Shown piece by piece: positions 24,833-35,340 of a DNA stretch of 64,000 nucleotides. Location of the stretch: the NCBI GenBank assembly GCA_030762895.1, contig CM061069.1, positions 7,679,438-7,743,437 of the forward strand. The letters run 5' to 3'. The notes under the pieces were generated by a model that searched no databases, was not told the DNA's origin, and saw only the letters and a program-made list of their open reading frames with translations. Position numbers and translations under genes: made by a program. The DNA is from Sophora flavescens. Lineage: Eukaryota; Streptophyta; Magnoliopsida; Fabales; Fabaceae. The number at the start of each line of letters is the position of its first letter. Positions within the stretch are counted from its first letter, which is position 1.

Positions 24833-25460
24833 TTTCGGTATTTATCATTCGGAAATGATACTATGATATGAGGATATGTGATGATGATTTTGAATAACAT
24901 GATGATGATTATGATGATATGATGTGTGTAAGGATTGTGCTTAGAGGATTGAGTAAATCATAAGTTATGTTGAGACACGAGGATGTATTGGGGGATTGCA
25001 TACGATATGTGATAACAGTGCCCAGCTGAGAGAATTATCGTGAGATGAGGTTGAGATTAATGAGATGAGATTATTTTGAGGTTATCCATGACATTAGGAT
25101 GACCAGTTAGGGCACTAGGGGGTGACCTGAAACATGGTCTGTGATATGAGGGACCTGAAACATGGTGGATTGGACCTGAAACATGGTCGAGTGGGGTCTA
25201 TGCCTCGGAGGGAAAATTCCCGGGGATAGGCTAACGGTGGACCGTCCAGAGATGATTTCATTTTAGTCGCAGCTGTAGTTCATGCATTGCATGAGCATCC
25301 TGGATTGTGGTCCAGAGGTGTGCACCGGGTTGTGTAGCTATAGTGCCATTGCTTTGCATGGGAACCCTCCAGCCGCGGACGAGGGTGTGCGCCGGGGACT
25401 CTGGGACGTGCCGATTATATTGTTGTGATATCCGGATATGGCCGATACCTTAGGAGATTA

Positions 25461-25517
25461 TGTTGGTGTAAGCCCTAGAGGTCAATGTATTTCTTAGACT
25501 TACATTTGTATCTTGCC

Positions 25518-25602
<85 letters not shown>

Positions 25603-26933
25603 GATATGATGCATTCCAGTTTATTGTGTTACTTGTTTAAACATAATAAAGTCCTTAGAATAGAAATTTCAGTTTAATAGAATATCAAGTACATGACTTG
25701 ATCGTGAGACACTATTGAACAATGAAATCCTATTCTTAAATATCTGTAGTCAAGTATTTTATTAATAAGGACAATAATAATACATTGAGACTATTATGTG
25801 TGCAGACTGATGACCATATCTCACGGGTCATGGATATGAGATATCGAGTCGCCACATAGGTACACATTAGAGTAATGATGTACTGGATTGACCCACCATG
25901 AGAACACTACATGGAGCGTTATGTGAGTGTTATAAGTAGTTCTCATAGTGATAATGGTGTATGCAATCCTTCGACCTGAAATCGCTACGATCCCTACATG
26001 AGGAGTCATGTGCTTTAATATCGTCAAACGTCATCTGTAATAGGATGATTATAAAGACGGTCATTGGGCATACCACGAGCCATACGGAGGGATGTGAGTG
26101 ACCTAGATGGAATTTGTCCCTCCTACATAATAGGAGTAATATCTGTGGACCCCCTGATAGAGTGAGACTGTAAAATGCATGACCGTGCTGAAATGAGTCA
26201 ATATGATATATTGACCTCATTTGTTGTTAAGTCTACTCGGGTATCAGGGAACATGATATTGAACCATACAAGGGTGACACATTCTATGTCTTATGTTCAA
26301 TATAGATATATGGACAAAGGGATAATAATGCACATGAATATTTGTCACAAAAAGGTTTTGTCAAATCACTGACTTTCTCACTACTTAGGTGGCAGTGATG
26401 TATTGCTAGATACCGCTCACTGTTTGTAATATTAAATAGGATTTAATATTACTACTAACGTTTTGGGAACCTATAGGGTCACACACATGAGAGCATATCA
26501 AAAGAAGCATTAAAAGGAGAGTTGGACTCTTCTATTGGGCCTAGCGCATAGTACATGGGGCTTAGGTCAAACGATGCTCACTAACTCACTTAAGGAGGTG
26601 CTACTATAAGTAGACCACTTAAGCTATTGTGCCTACACGTTTTTTACCCTAGCCGCACATAGAGAGTGAAAGTGAGAAGCAGGTCTCGGTTTTCGAAGCT
26701 AGCACTGTGAGGCAGAGATGCTTCGTGTTCGTGACGTTGGACGTTCACGGGATCTGCTCGTGTGGATACCTTAGAGACATCGTTCGTGCGGTGTTCGTGA
26801 TAGACGATTTCAATCAATTGTCATCGCTTCAAGAGGTAAATCTTCTAACCATGAATCATGACCATTCGCAAGGATCCTTCGATGGGAATTTTTTTCCGCT
26901 GCGTTATTTTGTTTTATACGGAAATTCCCAACA
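25461..26933 (+). mobile_element. Copia-type solo LTR nested in the gypsy 3' LTR
   Basis: The insert begins TGTTGGTGTAAGCCCTAGAG and ends TACGGAAATTCCCAACA, giving TGTTGG/CCAACA inverted ends. GATTA flanks it (25456-25460 and 26934-26938), a 5-bp target duplication. The uninterrupted sequence exists in the 5' LTR (GGAGATTATTCATAC near 17831), which proves the insertion. There is no primer site or gene inside, so it is the product of LTR-LTR recombination of a copia-like element. The TTTTCCGCTGCGTTATTTTG passage near the end is typical of plant copia LTR 3' ends. Confidence 0.93.
25520..25603. repeat. (AT)n microsatellite in the solo LTR
   Basis: A run of TA dinucleotides interrupted twice by TTTATA. 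Simple sequence with no coding potential. Confidence 0.95.
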
Positions 26934-27513
26934 GATTATTCATACAACAATTGCATTGCATCATGATGGAGGGTAGAGGAAAGATTATAAATGTGGATTG
27001 AGGATGATTATGTTACATATATTTATACTGGGGAGATGGATGTTTAGTGTGCCGTTATTTAATTAAATGTTGCTAAACCCTTTCCACGTTTGATGTTATA
27101 TGGTTTCTTATCCCTATCTTCTCTATATTGCATATGTTTCTTTTTGTGATCGTGATGAGAAGATCCTACGGGGGTGCCAGCTATGGAGGAACTTGATGGG
27201 ACCTCGTATGAGCCTGACATTGGAGGACGAGCAGTGAATCGTCATAGTTGAGTATAGAGTTTATGGCCAGCGTGCCTTGTCTCTTTAGGATGTTGTTTTT
27301 ATTTTCTGTTTGATTATCAGCTTGTACATTTTGGGATCCGACTGATGGGATTCCCTCTACTGTACTGTATCGGGACTTGAGTTGTATATGTTATGTATGT
27401 ATGTTAAGTTTTAAATTTTTCGCTGTTTTAATATACTCGCTTAACGACAATAACGAAATTAGGTCTTAATATTTTGGGTTTTCTTTAATGGGACGTCGGG
27501 GCATCTCAGCTTC

Positions 27514-27936
27514 GGCTTGGTTCGTCCCCGAACCATACCGTACTGGGAGAGATGCCGCCCTGATACCATTTGTAACATCCTTGGCTGCTCCATGGATTGG
27601 TGACTTACCCCACAGACCAACACGGGTCTTTTCGGCGTCCTTTGTCCTCACTCACACGCTTCCTGGGAAAACTTCCCAGGAGGTCACCCATCTCAGAATT
27701 GCTCCAAGTCAAGAACGCTTAACTGTGGAGTTCTTAAGTGATGGGCTCTTGAAAAGAAGTTGCATCTTGTTGGCATAGGTAGTACCATACCTACACAGTC
27801 TCAGGATCCCTCTCATTTTGGTGTGTAATCGGTTCATTCATGTGTTCCTCTGCCTAGAAGCCTGCCAGGAGCCGCTCCTTGTTCGTACCTTCTTGCACAG
27901 GCGACCATTCCACTCCCTTGTCGGCCTTGGGCATCA
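27514..27936 (-). repeat. TRIM-like internal end and LTR copy 2 (minus strand)
   Basis: Copy 2 of the LTR spans 27571-27936 and is preceded on the + strand by the complement of TGGTATCAGGGC (27557-27568), a primer-binding-site-like word next to the LTR end. Copy 1 lies at 15421-15825. Without the gypsy insertion, only about 70 bp would separate the LTRs. Such miniature LTR pairs without genes are called TRIMs. I found no target duplication, so an unequal-exchange product of a larger element is possible. Confidence 0.6.
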
Positions 27937-28722
27937 TAGTGTTACTCACTACTTGTTGTTCAGTCTTCTACTTCTTCTATTTATACTTGATCACAGAGAT
28001 CCATTGAGATGCATTTGAGAGTCTTCGGCTTTGTTCTTTAGGAAATAGCCGTTCTGACTTGACAATAAATGCTTTGAAGAACGTTAGAGATTCCTTGATG
28101 ATAGCAAAGTACAGCAGATATGCTTTTCTGGCTTTGGGCAGCCTTCTTTCCTTATTTGTGCAACACTTAGAAAAGCTTAGATAAAGTAGCTTTTCTCTTT
28201 CTTACTTATAGAATGATTTTATGTAGCTTTGCCCTTTTGTCTTTTCTCCTTTTAGAAGATAAGAAATATATTAATAAACTTCTTTCAAGTTTAATTAACT
28301 AAATTTCAAATTACTCGTACTCTTAAATCAGAGATTAAGTGATTCCTTCATAGAGAACTTTTCTCCTTAGCGTGTGCTTCAATAATATCGAAGGGGACTT
28401 AGCGTTTCACATCTTCTAAGCTTGTGGATGTTTGAATATCTTTTGAATCAAACATGTTAATCTGTCAGAATAGTGATTCTAACTTTGTCAGAAGTTTAGA
28501 CGCTTTCTGAGAGAGATAGACGCTTCTTTGAGGTGAGACTTCTTAGTCTTGTTCTGATCTGTATTCTTGATCTTTCTTCTTTCAACTTTCTTCAGAAGAT
28601 AGTGTTTGTATTCTTCGAATACTTTGACCATTAGTTTGACTTGATAACTACTTCAAGCTTCTTGGTTTTCAATAAGCACATACAGTCTTGTAAGAACGAA
28701 CAATCTTCTTATAAGAGTATTT
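27937..28722 (-). repeat. Sirevirus-like LTR, left part, interrupted by CACTA-2
   Basis: The phrase GCTTTTCTGGCTTTGGGCAG...CTTCCTTATTTGTGCAACAC at 28120-28170 is nearly repeated at 62850-62910 in another reverse LTR. The region continues after CACTA-2 at 35051-35340, whose tail has TTCATCAAAACACAC like the other family members. It therefore reads as one reverse LTR split by the transposon. Confidence 0.6.
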
Positions 28723-28739
28723 CACTAGTGGAAAATATA

Positions 28740-29035
28740 CATTAGACGGTAAATGTTTACGTCAGTTAACCAAAAACTAGACGTTAAAAAGGGGGCGGTG
28801 GCAGTTTTGTAAATATCAGACTTCATTAATTCACTGTTAACGTCAGTTGTTTTAAGGACTGACGCTAAAAGTGAGGCGGTGGCAGTTTTGTAAATATTAA
28901 ATCACTATTTGCATCAGTTGTTTAATGAACTGACGTTAAAAGTGTTTTATTAACACTTTTAACGTCAGTTGTTTATAAAACTGATGTTAGAAGTGTGATT
29001 TTTACTTCAGTTAAATACATAACTGACGTAAATAA
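28740..29035. repeat. 5' subterminal repeats of CACTA-2, block 1
   Basis: Alternating copies of AACGTCAGTTGTTT and its complement AACTGACGTTAA, with the half-site ACTTCAGTTAAAT next to ACTGACGTAAAT near the inner edge. Confidence 0.85.
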
Positions 29036-30064
29036 TCAACTCATTCCTATCTTTCTTTCGTTGTCATCTTCCTGTTGTTACTCTTAACTCAGATCATCAC
29101 TCCATATATAGTGCAGTTTATTTCCAATCTTTTTTTAAAAAAAGTTTATTTTTAATCTTAATTAATTAGCTTGAATTAGTAAACAAATTCTTGTGCAAAT
29201 TAAAATAAATAAACACTTAACATAAAACAAGTTATATATGTATAATCAAATCGTATCTCATTGAAGCGATTCATAAGTTACAATTACATGATTAAAAGAT
29301 AAAAAATTTCCGCAAGAGAGCACTAAAATATAAAAAAGTTTCTGTTTCAACATCATTTTCTTCTCAGTCCTGTCCTCAGAAACTCCGATATTGAATGCAT
29401 CTCCTCCCTTGAAGTCCTTGATGCTCCATCTGAAACCACAGTCAATTTGGAGCCAAAGCAGAGTGAAGGGTGCACTCGATCTGTTTCAGCAATATTCTTG
29501 GAACAGCCACTTGGTTCCAAAGCTGAGGTTTTGGAGCTGTAGCTGCTGATTCTCCAGAAGGATGATGGTGTGTGCAATTCACATAATGCGATTTACACAC
29601 CCTTATCACCCATGTAATGTGATTTACTCAAACTCAGAAGTTGTTTGACCATTAAGACAGAGACCTTTAAGTCTAGGTATAGGAAGAAAGACTAGTGATG
29701 AAGTTAATCTCCATGGCAGAGCCATATTGTGAAGCAGAAAAATTAAAGGAAGGAAGGAAGCTATTTATAGGAGTAGGGGATGAAGTTACTAGGCGTCGTA
29801 AGTTGCTAAAAAATTAAATTGATCATTAAGAGCATTAGGTTCCAAGGCGCATTGGGAGTTGGCAATCATATATTATAAACGTGCGTAAAAGAAAACGCTA
29901 GAAGGAATAGGAAGAAATAGACCTTTAAGTCTAGCTAGGTATAAACTTAGTGCTCATAAAGAGGATTATAGGTTACAATGTGCATGGGTAAGTAGCACAA
30001 TGAGTAATGGGTAATTTAGTATCAGAGTAGTCAAAGGAATGAATGCTTTAATTTTGCAGAAACT
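29036..30064. other. Unique segment between two subterminal blocks of CACTA-2
   Basis: About 1 kb of sequence separates the two repeat blocks. Part of it (near 29690-29750, GCAGAGCCATATTGTGAAGC) resembles 30245-30290 (CATAGCCATTTTGTGAAGTA), so the area has been duplicated. Inside lies a minus-strand ORF of 74 codons (29353-29577). That ORF is rich in Ser and charged residues and has no recognisable domain. It could be a captured host exon or chance. Confidence 0.4.
29353..29577 (-). other. Unidentified minus-strand ORF inside CACTA-2
   Basis: The 74-residue reading frame starts MHTPSSFWRISSYSSKTS and ends ISEFLRTGLRRK. It looks less repetitive and less AT-biased than its surroundings, which is why I list it. 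I do not recognise the product. It lies antisense to the transposase between duplicated subterminal blocks, where CACTA elements often hold captured host fragments. It could equally be a chance ORF. Confidence 0.25.
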
Positions 30065-30505
30065 TATACACTTTTAACGTCAGTTGTTGAATAAAACTGA
30101 CGTTAAAAGTGTTTTTAAAATAAAAAATATTTATTTTTAACATCAGTTGTTTATACAATTGACGTTAAAAGTGTGATTTTTACTTCAGTTAAATAAATAG
30201 CTGACGTAAATAATCCTATGTCCCTATATGCCCTGTTGTCACTCTTAACACAGGTCTCATAGCCATTTTGTGAAGTAATAGAAATATAGAGGAAAAGAAG
30301 AGGCGTGATACAGATCGATCTGAGAATAATGGTACTTTATATAGAGAATGATTTTTACACAACACTTTTAACATCAGTTGAATTCAACAACTGAGGTTAA
30401 AAGTATTTTTAAAAAAAATATTAATATTTAACGTCAGTTGTTTAATACAACTGACGTTAAACAATTACTTTTAACGTCAGTTGTTTAATAAAACTGACGT
30501 TAAAT
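30065..30505. repeat. 5' subterminal repeats of CACTA-2, block 2 (duplicated)
   Basis: A second array of AACGTCAGTTG/CAACTGACGTT words, with the same inner edge phrase (GACGTAAATAAT then CCTGTTGTCACTCTTAAC) as at 29030-29090 (GACGTAAATAATC, then CCTGTTGTTACTCTTAACTC). One 5' end therefore carries two copies of the terminal array. Confidence 0.8.
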
Positions 30506-31251
30506 GTTGTTTTATTTTTTGCTTTTTGATTATAATGTTTACACCCGCGCGCCTTCTGAACTTCGCTCTGTACGTACGTCTCTTTTCTATTTTCATCACG
30601 CTCAACCCTAGATCACTCTCAAGCCTCACTCTCGCTCTCACCCAGCACAGAACCCTAATCGCGAGCTCATCTCCACCGCAACCACCGCGAGGGCTTCTTC
30701 GCCACCACCGTGAGGTACACTATTAACTCTAACTCTATCTTTCCATTCATTCTTTGCAATAACTTGACATCTCTCTTTCCCCTTCCCGCGCACTAACTCT
30801 CCTTGTCCCTCTGCTCTCAGTAACCACATCGAACGTTGGCCACCACTCGAGCCATTCCTCCCAACCACCACGCGAGCACCTATTTCTGGTGAGTATTTAG
30901 GGCACATTTTTGTATTTTTGGTTTTGAGTGTATGTTGAAACTGTAGTCTCAGTAGTTGAAACTTGAAACCGTGAGTTTGAGTTGTTTGGAATGTACGTCT
31001 CTATTTTTGGTTTTGAGTGCATGTTGCTCTGCTGGTTGATCTGTCACGGCCGTGATGCTCATCACGGCTAGGCCGTGATGAGTTACGCCTGTGATGGCAT
31101 GGTCCGGTTCGGTTGGCACGTTACGGCGTGATGGACATCACTGCCAGGCCGTGACCAGTGCTTGGCAATCTTCAAAAACTATAGTTTTCAATCTCCCGTA
31201 TTGTCCTTATATTGGATATATGTTTTGTATATCTACAGGACCTATCTAGTT
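30506..31251 (+). other. Leader region of CACTA-2 upstream of TNP2
   Basis: A C/T-rich stretch (30540-30890) followed by intron-like sequence precedes the transposase ATG. A cluster of CACGGCCGTGATG-type words lies at about 31045-31160. No gene is apparent. Confidence 0.4.
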
Positions 31252-34200
31252 ATGGATCGTAGTGGATGGTTTGTAAGCGTACTAGTGCTGAGTATTTGAA
31301 GGGGGTGGGAGAATTTATAGAATTTGCTCAAAGGAATGTTCCTTATAGTAATGGAATGTTCTGTTGTCCTTGTGTCAAGTGTTTGAATACGAGGAAATGT
31401 ACGGTGAAGGATATACGTACTCATTTGATTTGTGAAGGGATTTGCTTGAGTTATACAAGATGGATATGGCATGGTGATGTGTTGTTGAGTAGTACGGCGA
31501 GTGTTTCCCAACGTGAGGACGTTGACGTAGATATGGAGGATGATCGAGTAGAGGACATGATCCATGATATTGGACAAGAATCTTTTCATCGAGCCCATGT
31601 GTATGATAGGTTGTGCGGTGATGCGGATAAGCCTTTATATCCAGGGTGTACTACTCATACACGGTTGTCGGCGGTGCTAAAATTGGTTTGTGTGAAGGCG
31701 AGAAATGGTTGGACCGATAAAAGCTTCACGGAATTGCTTGAAGTGTTGAAAGACTTGCTTCCGAAGGACAACACATTGCCTGACCGTAACTATGAGGCCA
31801 AGAAGGTATTGTGTCCTATGGGTATGGAGTATAAGAAGATACACGCATGCCCCAATGATTGCATATTGTACACCGGTGTTCATGAAGACAATCACGATTG
31901 CTCCAAATGTGGGTTATCACGATACAAAGTGAAGGGTGGTGATGATGATGATGATCTTGATGATGTGAGAAAAAAGGGTCCTCCTGCGAAGGTGTTGTAA
32001 TATCTTCCAATAATTCCAAGGTTCAAGCGATTGTTTGCCAATGCGAAAGATGCGAAGAATCTTAGATGGCATAATGATGAGAGGAAACGTGATGGAAAGG
32101 TTCGTCATCCTGCTGATTCTATTCAATGGAAGAATATCGATACTATGTTTCCGGATTTCGCCGATGAGCCAAGAAACCTAAGGCTTGGACTTGCTACGGA
32201 TGGAATGAATCCTTATGGTAACATGAGTAGTATTCATAGTTCATGGCCTGTTCTGTTGGTAATTTACAACATGCCCCCTTGGTTGTGCATGAAGCGCAAA
32301 TACATGATGTTGTCTATGATGATTTCGGGCCCAAAGCAACCGGGAAATGACTTAGATGTTTATCTAGGTCCCTTTATTGAAGACTTGAAAACGCTGTGGG
32401 TGGAAGGTGTTGATGTAGTTGATGGGTATTCTCATGAGACTTTCAAGCTTCGTGCCATGTTATTTTGCACCATCAACGACTTTCCAGATACGGTAACTTC
32501 AAGATGTACAGTGTCAAGGGGCATAAAGCATGCCCTATATGTGAAGAAGGCACATGCTACACTCAGTTGCATCATGGAAAGAAGACGGTTTACCTTGGGC
32601 ATCGGAGATTTCTTAGACGTGATCACCCATATCGTAAGATGAAAAAAGCTTTTAATGGATGCCAAGAGACAGAAGAAGCGTAGGCGCCTTAATTGGAGAG
32701 CAGGTTTATCGAGAGGGTAAAGGACATCGATGTTATGTTCGGCAAGTCCAAAAAAGAAAGGTAAAGCTCTTTGAGAAAAACATATGGAAGAAGAGGTCGA
32801 TATTCTTTGATCTTCCATCTTGGCGCAAGCTTGATGTCGATACTTGCATTGATGTGATGCATGTGGAGAAAAATGTGTGTGATAGTGTGATCGGGACGCT
32901 TCTCAACATTCAGGGCAAGACAAAGGATGGTGTGAATGCTCGTCTCGACCTCGTTGCTATGGGTATACGAGAGCAGTTAGCTCCAGTTGTTGAGGATGGT
33001 AAGCGGACTTATTTACCGCCAGCATGTCATACTTTGTCAAAAAAAGAGAGACAAAGTTTCTGCGGGTGTCTTCAGGGCATCAAAGTTCCACATGGTTACT
33101 CTTCAAATATGAAGAGGCTTGTCTCTAGTGATCTTAAATTGGTTGGCTTGAAGTCTCATGATTGTCACATCTTGATGCAACAACTTCTGCCCATTGCTAT
33201 TCGTGGTATTGCTACAAAAAATGTGAGACATGCCATTACTCGGTTGTGCTCATTCTTCAATTCTATATGTAGTAAAATCGTTGACCACCGTATGTTGGAT
33301 GACTTGGAAGTTGAGGCTGCTACAATCTTGTGCCAATTGGAGATGTATTTTCCTCCTTCCTTTTTCGACATAATGGTTCACTTAATTGTTCATTTGGTGA
33401 GGGAGATTAGATTATGTGGGCTGGTTTTTCTAAGATGGATGTACCCAGTTGAGCGCTACATGAAGATCTTGAAAGGGTACGTGAAGAATCCTCATCGACG
33501 GAAGCATCTATTGTTCAAAGGTATGTTGCAGAAGAAGCTATTGAGTTTTGTTCGGACTACCTTCATAACATGGATCCTATAGGGGTTCCTAAGCCTCGAC
33601 ATGATGAGATCAGATGTCAAGGTAAGGGTACACATGGCTTAAGAATTAATAGGAAGGATCGGGAGGAAGTGCTTCAAGCACATTTGTATGTATTTAACAA
33701 CATCGAATGTGTTCAGCCTTTCTTATTTGAACATAAAAGAAAAGTCAATCAAGAAAACCCTCGAATGAGCGAAAGGTGGTTGTTGAACAAGCATAACAAG
33801 ACTTTCTTACCATAGTTCAAGGAAGAAATGCTTAAGGATGGTAGTGCTGCTTCTGATGACGTAAAATGGCTAGCACGTGGGCCTAACTTCAACATCATAT
33901 GTTGGAGCGGATACGACATAAATACCTTTTCCTTTTATACAAAGGAACAAGATAACAAGTGTACCATGAAAAATAGTGGGGTTATGATCGTGGCCGAAGC
34001 AATGCACTTCTCTAGTGCAAAGGACACAAAACCCGTTACAGCACCGAGACCTTACTTTTGATATATTGAAGATATTTGGGTGCTCGATTACACTAAGATT
34101 ACGGTGCCGGTATTTAAATATAAGTGGGTTGATAGTAACGGTGGTGTATAAACCGACGAATTGGGGTTCACATTGGTAGACCTCAACAAGTTAGGTCATA

Positions 34201-34451
34201 TAAATGAGCCTTTCATAATGGCTTCCCAAGCAAAACAAGTGTTCTACATCACTGATCCTTCTAACAAAAGGTTGTCCGTGGTTCTCCAAGGAAAAAGCAT
34301 GTATAATGGTAGTGATGAAAATGAAGATTCAAATCTTGATATTCCTAAGACTCCTTCTTTTTCAACAAACATGCCTACTATAATCGATGAGACACGGGTG
34401 GACGATGTACATGCCACTCGTGATGATCATCACGAAGGGATATTGATATAG
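31252..34451 (+). pseudogene. TNP2-type CACTA transposase of CACTA-2, frameshifted
   Basis: The ATG at 31252 is 14 bases from the frame that carries the N-terminal domain (31266 onward), so the start is already frameshifted. Visible parts in order: the CPCVKC/HLICEGI cluster (31350-31440); an Asp-rich insertion (GGDDDDDLDDV, 31935-31970); a stop at 31998; the core with a frameshift near 32490 (ACPICEEGT resumes in the new frame); DVMHVEKNVCDS (32850-32885); PPSFFDIMVHLIVHLVREI (about 33350-33410); and a DUF4216-like end (34080-34200) with stops at 33813, 34059 and 34149. The last block ends at 34449-34451. Compared with CACTA-1, whose damage is only nonsense codons, this copy has several frameshifts. 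It would have been the element's transposase; it cannot be made now. Confidence 0.9.
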
Positions 34452-34679
34452 GTAGTTTAAACTTAGTATACATTTATTTTTATTTATATTTATGTATTTA
34501 TTTTGAGTTATAACCTATGTTAATAAATATATATTGTTTCTGAATACATATATATGGATCATTATTCCATTTTTCCTTTGCAATTGATCTGTAATGTGTG
34601 TGATATTTTGTGTTACTGGGATATTTACTGAATGCAGGGATGACTGAGGGGAGTGATATTTTAAAACTGAATTTAAAAA

Positions 34680-35035
34680 AAATTACTATTAACGTCAATT
34701 TTATCATACAACTGACGTTAATAGTATTTTATAAAATATACAGTACACTATTAACGTCAGTTGTTTATTGCAACTGACGTTAAAATTAAGACCTTTAACG
34801 TCAGTTCTTGATAACAATTGACGTTAGTTTTAACAAAATTGAAGTCAGTTTTTTTAAAGAACTGACGTTAATTTTGACAAAATTAACGTCAGTTGTGTTA
34901 AAGAACCGACGTTAATAGTGTTATATTTAATGTCAGTTCTCAACTGACGTTAAAAGTTTAACTTTTAACGTCAGCTGTATTTACGTCAGTCAGTATTCTG
35001 ACGTGAAAAATCAATTTTGACTGACATAAAAAGCA
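34680..35035. repeat. 3' subterminal repeats of CACTA-2
   Basis: Multiple copies of TTAACGTCAGTT and AACTGACGTTAA in alternating orientation, with a last ACGTCAGTCAGTATTCTGAC hairpin next to the terminal repeat. Confidence 0.85.
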
Positions 35036-35050
35036 CTTATTGCACTAGTG

Positions 35051-35340
35051 TTTGCTTGATACTTTCTTTTCTTTCGATTTCTTATTGAATGGATGAGTCC
35101 TTTTCCTTTAGCTTTCGGTGAAGATGATAGTCACTGACTGCTTTGCTTTGATACTGCTGCTAGCTATTCTTTTTCATAGATCGATGAGTCTGAGACATGT
35201 TGATATAAGATTTAGTGTGAGTCAGACTTCAGATGGTTCAATGCAAAATCGATTACATAATGTTTGCGTTCATCAAAACACACAAGGGCCACAGGAGTGT
35301 GAGTCAGACGCATGACGAGTCAGACGCTTTATGACTTAAC
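35051..35340 (-). repeat. Sirevirus-like LTR, right part, after CACTA-2
   Basis: It starts with the TTT duplicate and holds GTTCATCAAAACACACAAGG and repeated GTCAGACGC words, as in 12174-12525. It completes the LTR begun at 27937. The exact right end is not clear. Confidence 0.5.

Larger units (their letters stand above)
15840..27508 (+). mobile_element. Ty3/gypsy chromovirus (Tekay/Del-like), full length with two LTRs
   Basis: LTRs at 15840-18405 and 23254-27508 both begin TGTAA(T/C)ATCCTATATTT and end in CA. The element is flanked on both sides by GCTTC (15835-15839 and 27509-27513), a 5-bp target duplication. A primer-binding site for initiator Met-tRNA follows the 5' LTR and a purine tract precedes the 3' LTR. 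Internal order is gag, protease, reverse transcriptase, RNase H, integrase and a chromodomain-like end, the gypsy order. Every ORF carries stops or frameshifts, so it is defective. In the first ~140 bp the two LTRs differ at six positions by my eye count, so the insertion is not recent. A copia-type solo LTR later landed in the 3' LTR. Confidence 0.95.
23254..27508 (+). repeat. 3' LTR of the gypsy element, enlarged by a nested solo LTR
   Basis: It begins TGTAACATCCTATATTT and ends GGGGCATCTCA. It is 4,255 bp because it contains a 1,473-bp insertion plus a duplicated GATTA. Apart from that it matches the 5' LTR and keeps about 240 bp missing from that copy. It contains the matching TTA microsatellite at about 24650-24832. 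Confidence 0.92.
28723..35050 (+). mobile_element. CACTA-2 (En/Spm superfamily DNA transposon), complete ends
   Basis: It begins CACTAGTGGAAAATATAC and ends with the reverse complement of CACTAGTGCAATAAGTGC. TTT flanks both ends (28720-28722 and 35051-35053), a 3-bp target duplication. Subterminal arrays use the word AACGTCAGTTG, unlike the other two elements. The only gene is a frameshifted TNP2. The second gene found in CACTA-1 and CACTA-3 is absent: subterminal repeats start about 230 bp after the TNP2 end. Length is 6,328 bp. It probably arose by internal deletion of a larger element. Confidence 0.93.

Noticed and set aside
24464..24900. Isoleucine-rich ORFs on the minus strand
   Set aside because: They arise from the microsatellite in the 3' LTR and have no independent support.
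29353..29577. A functional host gene inside CACTA-2
   Set aside because: There is only one short ORF, with no splice partners or recognised domain. I kept it as an unidentified ORF only.
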